Positions 25,053 to 33,001 of a DNA stretch of 46,398 bases are shown piece after piece (the stretch's first letter is position 1; each line of letters begins with the position of its first letter). A model generated the notes under the pieces. That model did no database searches. It worked only from the letters and a program-made list of their open reading frames with translations, and was not told the DNA's origin. Origin of the DNA: Paludibacteraceae bacterium (lineage in GTDB: Bacteria; Bacteroidota; Bacteroidia; Bacteroidales; Paludibacteraceae); contig JAFPZY010000057.1 of assembly GCA_017417025.1 (NCBI GenBank), positions 1 to 46,398 of the forward strand, read 5' to 3'. Made by a program: the position numbers and the translations under genes.

Positions 25053-25729
25053 GTCCGGAGGCTTTCATGCGTCTGCAGCAGGCGCGCGTACTCCTTTTCG
25101 GTGTCGGCGGAGTGGGGGGCTGGTGCGCAGAGGCACTGGTCCGCACGGGTGTCCGTCATCTCACGCTTGTCGATTTTGACACAGTCGCCCTCTCCAACAT
25201 CAACCGCCAGGTGGTGGCCACTGCAGCCAATGTGGGTCAGCCCAAAGCAGAGCAGATGCGGCTCCGTCTCCTCTCGCTCAATCCGGAGGCTGACATAACG
25301 GCGCGGTGCGAGCGTTTTGACGGGACCACCGCAGCCTCTTATTGCTTCTCTGATTTTGACGCTGTTGTCGATGCCATCGACTCCGTCCCCTCCAAAGTCC
25401 TTCTTGCGCATCTGGTTACGGCTGCGGGTGTGCCTCTGTTCGCCTCTATGGGGGCGGCCCGCAGGCTTGACCCGCAGCAGGTGCGTGTCGCTTCTTTCTC
25501 CAATGTGCAGGGCTGTGCTCTTGCCCGTGCCATGCGCCAGCAGATGAAGCGCGTTTCTCTTTATCCCGCTCACTCTTTCCGCTGTGTCTTCTCTGCCGAG
25601 CAGCCGGCCCTGTCCGCTTCTCCGGTCCTCGGTTCTTTGGCTCCGGTGGTCGGCACTTTCGGCATGACTCTTGCCTCGCTTGTTATCCGTCACCTTATTG
25701 GCGGCTCTGCAGAGGCGGGCAAGGCCTGA
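25025..25729 (+). CDS. tcdA: tRNA threonylcarbamoyladenosine dehydratase (TcdA/CsdL, E1-like)
   Basis: 234 residues. The ATP-binding motif GVGGVGGWCAEALVRTG is followed by LVDFDTVALSNINRQ, the E1/MoeB/ThiF fold with the TcdA-like sequence order. VDAIDSVPSKVLLAHL and the conserved SLAPVVGTFGMTLASLVI end follow. TcdA cyclises the t6A modification at position 37 of ANN-decoding tRNAs to ct6A, using ATP. The ATG at 25025 lies inside the upstream FAD gene, giving a 28-base overlap and probable translational coupling. A generic ThiF/MoeB relative is a weaker alternative. Confidence 0.9.
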   Translation: MFTRTIQCLGPEAFMRLQQARVLLFGVGGVGGWCAEALVRTGVRHLTLVDFDTVALSNINRQVVATAANVGQPKAEQMRLRLLSLNPEADITARCERFDGTTAASYCFSDFDAVVDAIDSVPSKVLLAHLVTAAGVPLFASMGAARRLDPQQVRVASFSNVQGCALARAMRQQMKRVSLYPAHSFRCVFSAEQPALSASPVLGSLAPVVGTFGMTLASLVIRHLIGGSAEAGKA

Positions 25730-25744
25730 TGGGTCAGCCTTGCC
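25718..25744. terminator. Inverted repeat between converging tcdA and SpoIID-like genes
   Basis: GGCAAGGC at 25718-25725 pairs with GCCTTGCC at 25737-25744, spanning both stop codons of the converging genes. There is no T-run, so it is only a possible terminator or RNA-stabilising hairpin. Confidence 0.4.
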
Positions 25745-26795
25745 GTGTGTGGCGGCTGACTTCCGCGCCTTTGTAGTAGAAGGCGAGTATCTCCTTGTAG
25801 TTGAAGCCTTTGTCGGCCATTACGGCCGCCCCTATCTGGCACAGGCCTGCTCCGTGCCCCCAGCCGTGTCCGCGAAGCACGAAGTCCGTGCCCTCTCTCT
25901 CTACGTCGAACCAGCTGGAATACAGGCAACTGCGCGACAGTGTGCGCCTTATTTTCAGTTCTTTGCCTATTGTCTCTGTGCGCTTGGTTCCGGCAATCTC
26001 GAGCCTGTCGATGCGGCCCGAAGCCCCTCTGTGCAGCGGGCGGAGGTCGGTTATGGTGCCGAAGTCGGTGCCTGACTTGCTGCGCACTATGTCCGACAGC
26101 TCTTCCTGCGTGTAGCGCACCTCCCAGTCGTGGAAGTCTTTCGTCTCGCGGTCGTAGTCGTTCAGCACGTTGCGCAGCACGCGCTCGTCTTTCGTGCCGC
26201 ACCACGGGCAGTCCACCGGCTCCAGATACGGCACATGCACGTCCTCCCAGCACGTCTCGAACAGCTCCGTCCGTCCGCCGCAGCATTTGTGGAAGCGCGC
26301 GTCGCACACCTCTCCGCCGTAGGTCAGCACCTCGCCCTGCGTCGCCCTCACCGCTTCCACGGCTCTGCTGTTCATGCGCCGTGTCCCTTCATAGCGCTGG
26401 CAGTGGTCGTCCGCGCACACGTCAAAGCCTTTGTGCCCGTTGCTCTCCCACGCCGCCTGCCTCATGCGCGAGGCGGACGTGCGGTTGGCTGCGATGGCGC
26501 GGATTGCCCACGAGCGGGACATTACGGCATGCGCCTTCAGCAGCTCCATAGGGCTGTCGGCGTTCATCTCCGACGAGATTACGGAGCAGAGGTAGTCCTC
26601 TATATCTATCACGTTTACAGCCGTCTGTGTGCCGTCTGCGTTGTCGGTTATCTCCAGTTTCCCCTCAAAGGTCTGGTCCTCCTCCCTGTCCCAGTGGAAG
26701 CCGATGCCGATGCGCACGTTGTGCAGCCTGAAGCCGTTGGCTGCGGGCTCATGCTCTATGTGCGGGGCGGTCAGTATGCCTACGCGTATGTTCAT
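25734..26795 (-). CDS. SpoIID/LytB domain protein (amidase-enhancer type)
   Basis: 353 residues; no signal peptide is evident. The SpoIID domain spans most of the protein: IDIEDYLCSVISSEMNADSPMELLKAHAV, then RSWA, then the cysteine- and histidine-containing HKCCGGRTE, and a C-terminal RGHGWGHGAGLCQIGA. These match the SpoIID/LytB family. SpoIID of Bacillus is a lytic transglycosylase acting on denuded glycan strands; the Bacteroidetes members are unstudied and may act in cell-wall turnover. The start at 26795 overlaps the end of the glycosyltransferase by 4 bases, so the two are coupled. The cytoplasmic look is odd for a wall enzyme, and export by another route is not evident. Confidence 0.86.
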   Translation of the reverse strand: MNIRVGILTAPHIEHEPAANGFRLHNVRIGIGFHWDREEDQTFEGKLEITDNADGTQTAVNVIDIEDYLCSVISSEMNADSPMELLKAHAVMSRSWAIRAIAANRTSASRMRQAAWESNGHKGFDVCADDHCQRYEGTRRMNSRAVEAVRATQGEVLTYGGEVCDARFHKCCGGRTELFETCWEDVHVPYLEPVDCPWCGTKDERVLRNVLNDYDRETKDFHDWEVRYTQEELSDIVRSKSGTDFGTITDLRPLHRGASGRIDRLEIAGTKRTETIGKELKIRRTLSRSCLYSSWFDVEREGTDFVLRGHGWGHGAGLCQIGAAVMADKGFNYKEILAFYYKGAEVSRHTRQG

Positions 26796-28135
26796 TTTTT
26801 CTTTTGCCGGTTGAGGGCTATGCGCGCTTTCAGCTCCCATGTGCGGAGGCGGTCCTTGTAGAGGTTGTTGGCGTTCATGGTCTGTATGTCGCAGTTGGCG
26901 TCTGAGTTGTCGTCCCAGCGGCGGCAGTTGTACAGCACGTCGTATATGCGGCCTATCTTGTGTTCGCGGCTTATGCGCAGCCCCACTGCATAGTCTTCGC
27001 CGTACTTGGTTGTGGGGAAGTTCAGTTGCCTGAGCAGCGGAGTGAAGAACGCCCTCGGCGCACCTAATCCGTTGATGCGCAGTGCGTTGTTGCGCCCGTT
27101 GTCGGGTGTCCACTCTTTGTGGTCTATCACTCCCGGGGGCAGTTGGTGTCCGTCGAAGTCGGTCAGCTGGTAGGTGCCTATCACCATTGCGCACCGCTCG
27201 CGGTGGAAGGTGTCGATGAATTTCTGCACTGTGTCCGGCCCGCTGTACGTGTCGTCCGAGTCGAGCTGTATGGCGAAGCGCCCGCATTTCTCGTGGTGCA
27301 GGGCCGCGTTCCAGTTGCCGCCTATGGCGTGCCATGTCTTGTCCTGCGCTATATAGACGAGGTTCTCGTGCCCCTCCGCCACGATGCGTTTTATCACTTC
27401 CGCCGTGCCGTCCGTCGAGTTGTCGTCCACCACTATGACGTTGAACTTGTACCTGCTCTCCGTCTTCTGCGCCAAGGCGCTTCGTATGGCGGTCTCAATG
27501 GTGCGCACGCGGTTTTTGCAGGGGATGACCACGCTCGCCTCATACTCGAACTCGCCCGCCTCTGTGTCCGTGTCCTTGAACTCAGGCTCCAGGTATGCGC
27601 CCACGGCTTTCAGGTGCTCTGTCACGGCCTCCTCCATCTCTGTCTGCACTTCGCGGTTCTTCGGGTCCACATAGTCGAACAGTTTCTCACCCGACTTGCG
27701 GGTGTCTTCTTCGTGCTCGTAGTACATGTACTCGCTCACGTGCAGCAGTTCCCCCATGCGGCTCAGGCGCAGCCGCAGGTCGTACAGCCCCGCGTATTTC
27801 CAGTCTCTGTCTGTCTGCTCTAATGCCTTGCGCATCAGCTCGGTGCGCACCAGCAGCACGCTCCCGAAGTCGAAGTCGTCGCGCAGTGCTCCTTCCTGGC
27901 AGTCGATGACCGGAGCCTGTGTCACCGTCCCCCCCTGCTGCTGGAAGCGGTCGGCATACACCATTGCCGCTCCTGTGTCATCCATCAGCGCCTCCATGCG
28001 CTCTTGCGAGTACGCAACCCATCTTATGTCGGGTTTCAGCTGAAGGTAAATCTTGTCGCTTTTGGCCTCTGCAGCTATGCTGCGCAGGCGCGGTGTGGAG
28101 CATATACGCCCCTCCAAAATGAATGTGTCTGTCAT
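26792..28135 (-). CDS. Family 2 glycosyltransferase with N-terminal extension
   Basis: 447 residues. The GT-A domain begins near residue 203 with ASVVIPCKNRVRTIETAIRS, continues with VDDNSTDGTAEVI and contains the DxD-like LDSDDTYSG. The acceptor-side GEDYAVGLRIS follows. The first 200 residues are an uncharacterised domain (MTDTFILEGRICSTPRLRS). The start at 28135 is used because upstream residues overlap the promoter. It adds a sugar to an unknown acceptor, possibly a surface polysaccharide or lipid. The 4-base overlap with the SpoIID-like gene indicates a common transcript. Confidence 0.88.
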   Translation of the reverse strand: MTDTFILEGRICSTPRLRSIAAEAKSDKIYLQLKPDIRWVAYSQERMEALMDDTGAAMVYADRFQQQGGTVTQAPVIDCQEGALRDDFDFGSVLLVRTELMRKALEQTDRDWKYAGLYDLRLRLSRMGELLHVSEYMYYEHEEDTRKSGEKLFDYVDPKNREVQTEMEEAVTEHLKAVGAYLEPEFKDTDTEAGEFEYEASVVIPCKNRVRTIETAIRSALAQKTESRYKFNVIVVDDNSTDGTAEVIKRIVAEGHENLVYIAQDKTWHAIGGNWNAALHHEKCGRFAIQLDSDDTYSGPDTVQKFIDTFHRERCAMVIGTYQLTDFDGHQLPPGVIDHKEWTPDNGRNNALRINGLGAPRAFFTPLLRQLNFPTTKYGEDYAVGLRISREHKIGRIYDVLYNCRRWDDNSDANCDIQTMNANNLYKDRLRTWELKARIALNRQKKK

Positions 28136-28157
28136 GGTTTTATGTTTTTTTACAGCG

Positions 28158-28189
28158 CAAAGGTAATAAAAGATTTGTATATATGCAAA
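28158..28189 (-). promoter_or_regulatory. Promoter for the glycosyltransferase-SpoIID operon
   Basis: On the minus strand TTTG (28186-28189), 20 nt, then TACCTTTG (28158-28165), about 22 bases before the start codon. It overlaps the opposite promoter at 28174-28205. Confidence 0.85.
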
Positions 28190-28205
28190 TAAAAGTGTAA
28201 CTTTG
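28174..28205 (+). promoter_or_regulatory. Promoter for the kinase-murB-murA operon
   Basis: TTTG at 28174-28177, 20 nt, then TAACTTTG at 28198-28205, 24 bases before the ATG. The two promoters interlock so their -33 elements lie within each other's spacers. Confidence 0.87.
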
Positions 28206-28229
28206 CAGCGAAAAATATATTTTGCGCTT

Positions 28230-29117
28230 ATGATACTCATTGCTGACTCCGGTTCAACCAAGACTCACTGGTGCCTTATGACCGCCAACGGCCATTGCTC
28301 GGAGTATTTCACCGACGGGCTTAACCCCTTTTTCCAGACCCCTGAAGCTGTCCGCAGCAGCATCTCGGGGCAGCTCCTCCCGCAGATGGCGCGCGATATG
28401 TGGGCGGGCACCCTGACGCGCATCTTCTTCTATGGTGCCGGCTGCACGCCCGAAAAGAGCCCTGTCATCTCCGGCGTGCTGAAGGAGGTCTTCCCCAAAG
28501 CCGGAGTGGAGGTCTGCTCCGACATGATCGGTGCCGCGCGCGGGCTCCTCGGCCGTGAAGCGGGCATTGCCTGCATCCTCGGCACGGGCAGCAACAGCTG
28601 CTTCTACGACGGCACCTCTGTCCGCCGCAACGTCCCCGCTCTCGGCTTCATCCTCGGCGACGAGGGCAGCGGGGCAGTCCTCGGCAAGCGCCTGGTGGCG
28701 GACCTGCTCAAAGGCGTGGCGGGCGAAGAGCTGAAGAACCTCTTCCTCGCCGAGTACAACACCACGCAGGCGGAGATTATCGACAATGTCTATCGCCGTC
28801 CCTTCCCCAACCGCTATCTGGCGGGCCTGAGCCGTTTCTGCGCCGCGCACATGGACGAGCCGCATATCGCCGCGCTCGTGTATGACCACTTCGACTCCTT
28901 CGTCACGCGCAATCTCTTGCAGTATTTCTCGGGCGCGGAGGCGCTGCCTGCTGCCGCTACGCCTGTCGGTTTTGTCGGCTCCATTGCCTTCTTCTACAGG
29001 GACACCCTCGAGCGCGTCCTCCGTGCACACGGCCTCACGGCGGCTGCGGTCATGCAGTCGCCGATGCAGGGACTCAAAACTTATCATCGCAACGACGCAC
29101 AACCAACACAATTCTGA
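28230..29117 (+). CDS. BadF/BadG-type sugar kinase, N-acetylglucosamine kinase-like
   Basis: 295 residues. The phosphate-1 motif is ADSGSTKTHWCLM at 5-17, and the second phosphate motif is LGTGSNSCFYDG near 121-132. GDEGSGAVLGKRL follows. These are the ASKHA-fold motifs of the BadF/BadG/BcrA/BcrD family, whose Bacteroidetes members are mostly N-acetylglucosamine kinases. It would supply GlcNAc-6-phosphate for cell-wall precursors. That suits its place at the head of an operon with murB and murA, spaced by 5 and 11 bases. The exact sugar is inferred from context. Confidence 0.85.
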   Translation: MILIADSGSTKTHWCLMTANGHCSEYFTDGLNPFFQTPEAVRSSISGQLLPQMARDMWAGTLTRIFFYGAGCTPEKSPVISGVLKEVFPKAGVEVCSDMIGAARGLLGREAGIACILGTGSNSCFYDGTSVRRNVPALGFILGDEGSGAVLGKRLVADLLKGVAGEELKNLFLAEYNTTQAEIIDNVYRRPFPNRYLAGLSRFCAAHMDEPHIAALVYDHFDSFVTRNLLQYFSGAEALPAAATPVGFVGSIAFFYRDTLERVLRAHGLTAAAVMQSPMQGLKTYHRNDAQPTQF

Positions 29118-29122
29118 CACTT

Positions 29123-30130
29123 ATGACTATCCGCGAACACATCTCTCTGCTCCCTTACAACACCTTCCGCATTGACGTGGAAGCCGCTGTTGTGGCTGAA
29201 TATGAGTCGGTTGGGGAGCTCAAGTCCATCCTCAGGACATATAGCGGCATGCCTGTCCTGCCTGTGGGCGAGGGCAGCAACCTCCTCTTCACGCGCAACT
29301 TCGGCGGGCTGGTCCTCCGCTCGCGTATGCAGCGCGCAAAAGCGGTCAGGGAGACGGCCGGCGAGGTCTGGATTGAGGCGGAGGCGGGGCTCCGTCTCGA
29401 TGACCTCATAGCCCAGCTTGCCGACATGGACATACGCGGCATGGAGAACCTCAGTCACATCCCCGGCACGGTCGGGGCTGCCGCTGTGCAGAACGTGGGG
29501 GCCTATGGAGTTGAGGCTAAGGACGTTATAGAAAAAGTCTCTGTCCTTGACACGCTCACCATGCAGACCCGCACTTACACCGGTGAGCAGTGCTGCTTTG
29601 CCTATCGCGACAGCGTCTTCAAGCACGGCAAACGCGGCACCTGCATCATCACCTCGGTCGTCTTCCGCCTCTCCAAAGGCGGGCCGTTCCGCCTCGACTA
29701 CGGAGGCCTCCGCCAGGCTCTCGGGCAGGACGACGTGAGCCGCCTCTCCGCGCTTGACGTGCGCCGCGCGGTCATAGCCGTGCGCCGCGCCAAGCTCCCC
29801 GAGGTCGGCGAAGTGGGCTCTGCGGGCAGTTTCTTCAAGAACCCCGTCGTCACGAAGGACACTTTCGCCGCTATCAAGGCGCAGTACAGCGAGATTCCCT
29901 TCTTCCCCCTCGAAGACGGGGTTAAGATTCCCGCCGCGTGGCTCATCGAGCAGTGCGGCATGAAGGGGCGGACCGTCGGCGGGGCGCAGGTCTGGGAGAA
30001 ACAGCCCCTCGTTATTGTCAATAGGGGGGGCGCGTCGCCTGGCGACATCGTCGCTCTCGCGCAGCTCGTCACAGACGCTGTCCGCGACCGCTTCTCCATC
30101 ACTCTGACACCCGAAGTCAATTACATCTAA
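29123..30130 (+). CDS. murB: UDP-N-acetylenolpyruvoylglucosamine reductase
   Basis: 335 residues. The FAD-binding motif GEGSNLLF at 49-56, the GTVGAAAVQNVGAYG segment near 117-131, the YRDSVFK strand and the catalytic-region GSAGSFFKNPVV are all present. MurB reduces UDP-GlcNAc-enolpyruvate to UDP-MurNAc with NADPH in the cytosol. The order kinase-murB-murA places the two first committed peptidoglycan steps together, although the substrate-making enzyme (murA) comes after murB. The spacing to murA is 11 bases. Confidence 0.97.
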   Translation: MTIREHISLLPYNTFRIDVEAAVVAEYESVGELKSILRTYSGMPVLPVGEGSNLLFTRNFGGLVLRSRMQRAKAVRETAGEVWIEAEAGLRLDDLIAQLADMDIRGMENLSHIPGTVGAAAVQNVGAYGVEAKDVIEKVSVLDTLTMQTRTYTGEQCCFAYRDSVFKHGKRGTCIITSVVFRLSKGGPFRLDYGGLRQALGQDDVSRLSALDVRRAVIAVRRAKLPEVGEVGSAGSFFKNPVVTKDTFAAIKAQYSEIPFFPLEDGVKIPAAWLIEQCGMKGRTVGGAQVWEKQPLVIVNRGGASPGDIVALAQLVTDAVRDRFSITLTPEVNYI

Positions 30131-30141
30131 CTGCATAACAC

Positions 30142-31449
30142 ATGGCAAGTTTCATTGTTGAAGGTGGACATCGGCTCCACGGCACCATAGCCCCACAGGG
30201 GGCGAAGAACGAGGCTCTGCAGGTTCTCTGTGCTGTCCTGCTCACGCGAGACACGGTCCTCATTGGCAACGTTCCTGATATTCTTGACGTTAATAACCTT
30301 ATCGACCTCCTCCGCTCGCTCGGAGTGAAGGTGGAGCAGCGCGGAAAAGGGCTCTTCGCCTTCACCGCGGCGGAGCTTGACACGGCGTTCATTCAGAGTC
30401 CCGCTTTCCTCGCCAAGTGCAACAGGCTGCGGGGCTCCGTCATGCTCATCGGCCCGCTTCTCGCAAGGCTCGGCGAGGTCGCTTATGCCAAGCCCGGGGG
30501 CGACAAGATCGGCCGCCGCCGTCTTGACACTCACTTCCAGGGGATGCTCTCGCTCGGGGCCTCTTTCCGATACGACACGGCCCTCGGCGCATACGTCTTC
30601 CGCGCACAGCACTTGCGGGGCACCTACATGCTCCTCGACGAAGCATCCGTCACCGGCACTGCCAACATCATCATGGCGGCTGTCCTCGCCGAAGGCACCA
30701 CCACCATCTACAACGCTGCCTGCGAGCCTTATATCCAGCAGCTCTGCCGGCTACTATGCAACATGGGCGCGGATATATCAGGCATCGGCTCCAATCTCCT
30801 CGTTATCAACGGAGTGCAGAAACTTCATGGAGCGGAGCACACGCTGCTGCCCGACATGATTGAGGTCGGCTCCTTCATCGGCATGGCGGCTATCACCGGC
30901 AGCGAACTCACCATTTCCTCCACCTCATATCGCGACCTCGGTATCATTCCCGACTCCTTCCGCAGGCTCGGCATCAGGCTCGAGCAGCGCGGAGACGACA
31001 TCTACATTCCCGCACAGGACCACTATCAGATTGAGTCTTTCCTCGATGGCAGTATCCTCACGGTCGCCGACGCACCCTGGCCCGGACTGACTCCCGACCT
31101 GCTCTCGGTCATTCTCGTCGTCGCTACGCAGGCGCGGGGCTCCGTGCTCATTCACCAGAAAATGTTCGAGTCAAGGCTCTTCTTCGTGGACAAACTCATT
31201 GACATGGGCGCGCAAATCATTCTCTGCGACCCGCACCGCGCCGTTGTCATTGGGCACGACCACAACATGCGCCTGCGGCCCAACAACATGACTTCCCCCG
31301 ACATACGTGCCGGCATCGCCATGCTCATCGCGGCCATGTCGGCCGACGGCATATCGCGCATCGACCATATCGACCAGATTGACCGCGGTTATGCCGACAT
31401 CGAGCAGCGCCTCAACTCCATCGGTGCCGCCATCCGCCGTGAAGACTGA
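30142..31449 (+). CDS. murA: UDP-N-acetylglucosamine 1-carboxyvinyltransferase, Asp-type
   Basis: 435 residues, full length. Conserved GAKNEALQVLCA at 20-31 and VPDILDVNNL are present, and LLDEASVTGTANIIMAA is typical of the family. The loop that holds the catalytic Cys in E. coli MurA (PGGCAIG) reads PGGDKIG here, with Asp at residue 121. An Asp at this position keeps activity but prevents alkylation by fosfomycin, as known for several Asp-type MurA enzymes; Bacteroidetes enzymes commonly have it. Intrinsic fosfomycin resistance of this enzyme is therefore expected. It is the last gene of the operon. Confidence 0.98.
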   Translation: MASFIVEGGHRLHGTIAPQGAKNEALQVLCAVLLTRDTVLIGNVPDILDVNNLIDLLRSLGVKVEQRGKGLFAFTAAELDTAFIQSPAFLAKCNRLRGSVMLIGPLLARLGEVAYAKPGGDKIGRRRLDTHFQGMLSLGASFRYDTALGAYVFRAQHLRGTYMLLDEASVTGTANIIMAAVLAEGTTTIYNAACEPYIQQLCRLLCNMGADISGIGSNLLVINGVQKLHGAEHTLLPDMIEVGSFIGMAAITGSELTISSTSYRDLGIIPDSFRRLGIRLEQRGDDIYIPAQDHYQIESFLDGSILTVADAPWPGLTPDLLSVILVVATQARGSVLIHQKMFESRLFFVDKLIDMGAQIILCDPHRAVVIGHDHNMRLRPNNMTSPDIRAGIAMLIAAMSADGISRIDHIDQIDRGYADIEQRLNSIGAAIRRED

Positions 31450-31457
31450 CCCCTCCC

Positions 31458-31699
31458 GCCATTACCCTTCCCCCTGCCCGCCGCTGTCATCACCCCCGCC
31501 TGCCGCTGTCATCCCCCTTGCCCGCCATTACCCTTCCCCCCGCCCGCCGCTGTCATCACCCCCGACACACAGTTGCCATCACCCCCGAACACAGTTGCCA
31601 TCACCCCCGAACACAGTTGCCATTACCCCCGAACACAGTTGCCATTACCCTCACCCATAGTTAGCACTCTCCTCGCCCGCCATGAGCATCATCCTCGCC
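31458..31699. repeat. 22-bp tandem array, 11 degenerate copies, after murA
   Basis: Starting 9 bases after the murA stop codon, 11 units keep exact 22-bp spacing (31458, 31480, 31502 and so on to 31678). Two sequence types occur: GCCGCTGTCATCACCCCCG-like on the left and CACAGTTGCCATCACCCCCG-like on the right, with decay at the far end. The strand is C-rich and G-poor. No gene lies between 31450 and 31954. Confidence 0.92.
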
Positions 31700-31843
31700 C
31701 GCCGCTTTTTGTAACTTGCTGTCCCACAGGCTCTAACCCGACCCGCCGCAGGAAAAAACATATCATTGCAGACACAAATGCACAACTTTGTAAAATATAA
31801 CCCCTTCATAACCAGAGCTTTTGCGCTATCTCTCCGCAGCCTT

Positions 31844-31887
31844 TAGTAGGTGATTAGTAGGTGATTAGTAGGTTATTAGTAGGTGAT
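31844..31887. repeat. 11-bp tandem repeat, 4 copies
   Basis: TAGTAGGTGAT is repeated at 31844, 31855, 31866 (TAGTAGGTTAT) and 31877. A second 11-bp array with a different unit starts 8 bases later. Confidence 0.9.
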
Positions 31888-31894
31888 TCAGCCT

Positions 31895-31938
31895 ACAAAA
31901 CTATAACAAAACTATGACAAAACAATATAAAAACCATA
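31895..31938. repeat. 11-bp A-rich tandem repeat, 4 copies, before the DUF975 gene
   Basis: ACAAAACTATA, ACAAAACTATG, ACAAAACAATA and TAAAAACCATA follow without gaps and end 16 bases before the start codon at 31955. The A-tracts recur at 11-bp spacing, close to helical phasing, so the region may be bent. Confidence 0.85.
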
Positions 31939-31954
31939 AAAACATCTCTTTATT

Positions 31955-32629
31955 ATGAAGACTTCTTTTGAATACCGTGCTCTCGCACGCGAGTCCCTCC
32001 TCGGACGCTGGAACGGGCTTGCCCTTCTCATGTTCGCCTATGCGCTTGTTGCTGCTGTGGCAGGTTATTCCTCTGTTGTCGGTTCCCGCATGGGGATTGG
32101 CTGGCTTACAGGCTTTGGCGGCGGGGTCAACATGTGTCTCACCATTCTGCTTGTCCTCCCGCTCGGATATGCTTTCAACAACATCTGCCTTCTTTTTGTG
32201 CGCTCCGAAGCTGCCGACGACGGACTTTTCGGGCAGCTTTTCGGCGAGATGCGTGCCAACTGGCGCACTCTTGTCTGTGTCGGAGTGCTTGAAATGATTA
32301 TTCTCTCCCTCGTCGGCGTGCTGACGCTCGGCATTGGGCTTGTTATCCTCGACCTTGCTTATGCCCTTGTCCCCTTTGTCGTTCACGACAATCCGGATAT
32401 TGACTGCCGTGAGGCGCTGCGACGCAGCCGCATTATGATGCGTGGACATAAGATGGACCTGTTTCTGCTTTACCTCACTTTCATACCCTGGATACTGCTC
32501 ATTTTCATCACTTTCGGCATTGCCGCATTCTGGGTTGCCCCCTATGTCTCCATGTCTCTCGCCCACTTCTACGAGGACGTAAAACGGGAATACGACACCC
32601 TCAACGCCGGCGAATACACCCCCGCCTGA
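31955..32629 (+). CDS. DUF975 family integral membrane protein
   Basis: 224 residues. Five to six membrane segments are visible, e.g. LALLMFAYALVAAVAGY, VNMCLTILLVLPLGYAF and MIILSLVGVLTLGIGLVIL. The segment EALRRSRIMMRGHKMDLFLLYLTFIPW is the signature of DUF975. The function of the family is unknown; it may be a small inner-membrane scaffold or transporter-like protein. No promoter of the standard type is clear upstream. The gene stands alone between repeat-rich gaps. Confidence 0.9.
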   Translation: MKTSFEYRALARESLLGRWNGLALLMFAYALVAAVAGYSSVVGSRMGIGWLTGFGGGVNMCLTILLVLPLGYAFNNICLLFVRSEAADDGLFGQLFGEMRANWRTLVCVGVLEMIILSLVGVLTLGIGLVILDLAYALVPFVVHDNPDIDCREALRRSRIMMRGHKMDLFLLYLTFIPWILLIFITFGIAAFWVAPYVSMSLAHFYEDVKREYDTLNAGEYTPA

Positions 32630-32698
32630 CCCTTCGTCCCATACTCGCCGCCCTTTCGTTTGACCCGTTGCCGGCCCACTCGCCGCCATCATGTTTCG

Positions 32699-32830
32699 GG
32701 TCCGCCTGTCCCTCCCCTCCGGCTCGCTTGATACACACCTCCGGTCCGCCTGTTTCTCCCCTCCGGCTCGCTTGATGCACACCTTAGGTCCGCCTGCTTC
32801 TCCCCTCCTGCCGGCTTGTCTGAAAGCGGG
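32699..32830. repeat. 44-bp tandem repeat, 3 copies
   Basis: Units beginning GGTCCGCCTG start at 32699, 32743 and 32787 and continue with CTCCCCTCCGGCTCGCTTGA. The third copy drifts at its end. It is in the non-coding gap 32630-33001, which also holds the promoter at 32876. Confidence 0.9.
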
Positions 32831-32875
32831 CGAGGGAGAAACAGAACGCAAAAGTGCGTATTTTGCACAATAAAC

Positions 32876-32906
32876 TTGTCAGTGTCAAAAAAAAGCCGTA
32901 TCTTTG
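32876..32906 (+). promoter_or_regulatory. Promoter for the barrel protein-TamB/Omp85 operon
   Basis: TTG at 32876-32878, 20 nt, then TATCTTTG at 32899-32906. About 95 bases of leader precede the start at 33002. Confidence 0.82.
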
Positions 32907-33001
32907 CAAGCCGAATGGATATTAGCCGGAATGCAGAAGCCGGAAGGCGGAAAATGATTAAATATACAAGGCACGAGTGAAATAAAAGGATATTCAGTAA
33001 A

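Noticed and set aside
25690-27335. Longer reading of the SpoIID-like gene reaching to 27335
   Set aside because: The additional N-terminal part is antisense-like Arg/His/Gln-rich sequence over the glycosyltransferase gene; the conserved protein begins at MNIRVGIL (26795).
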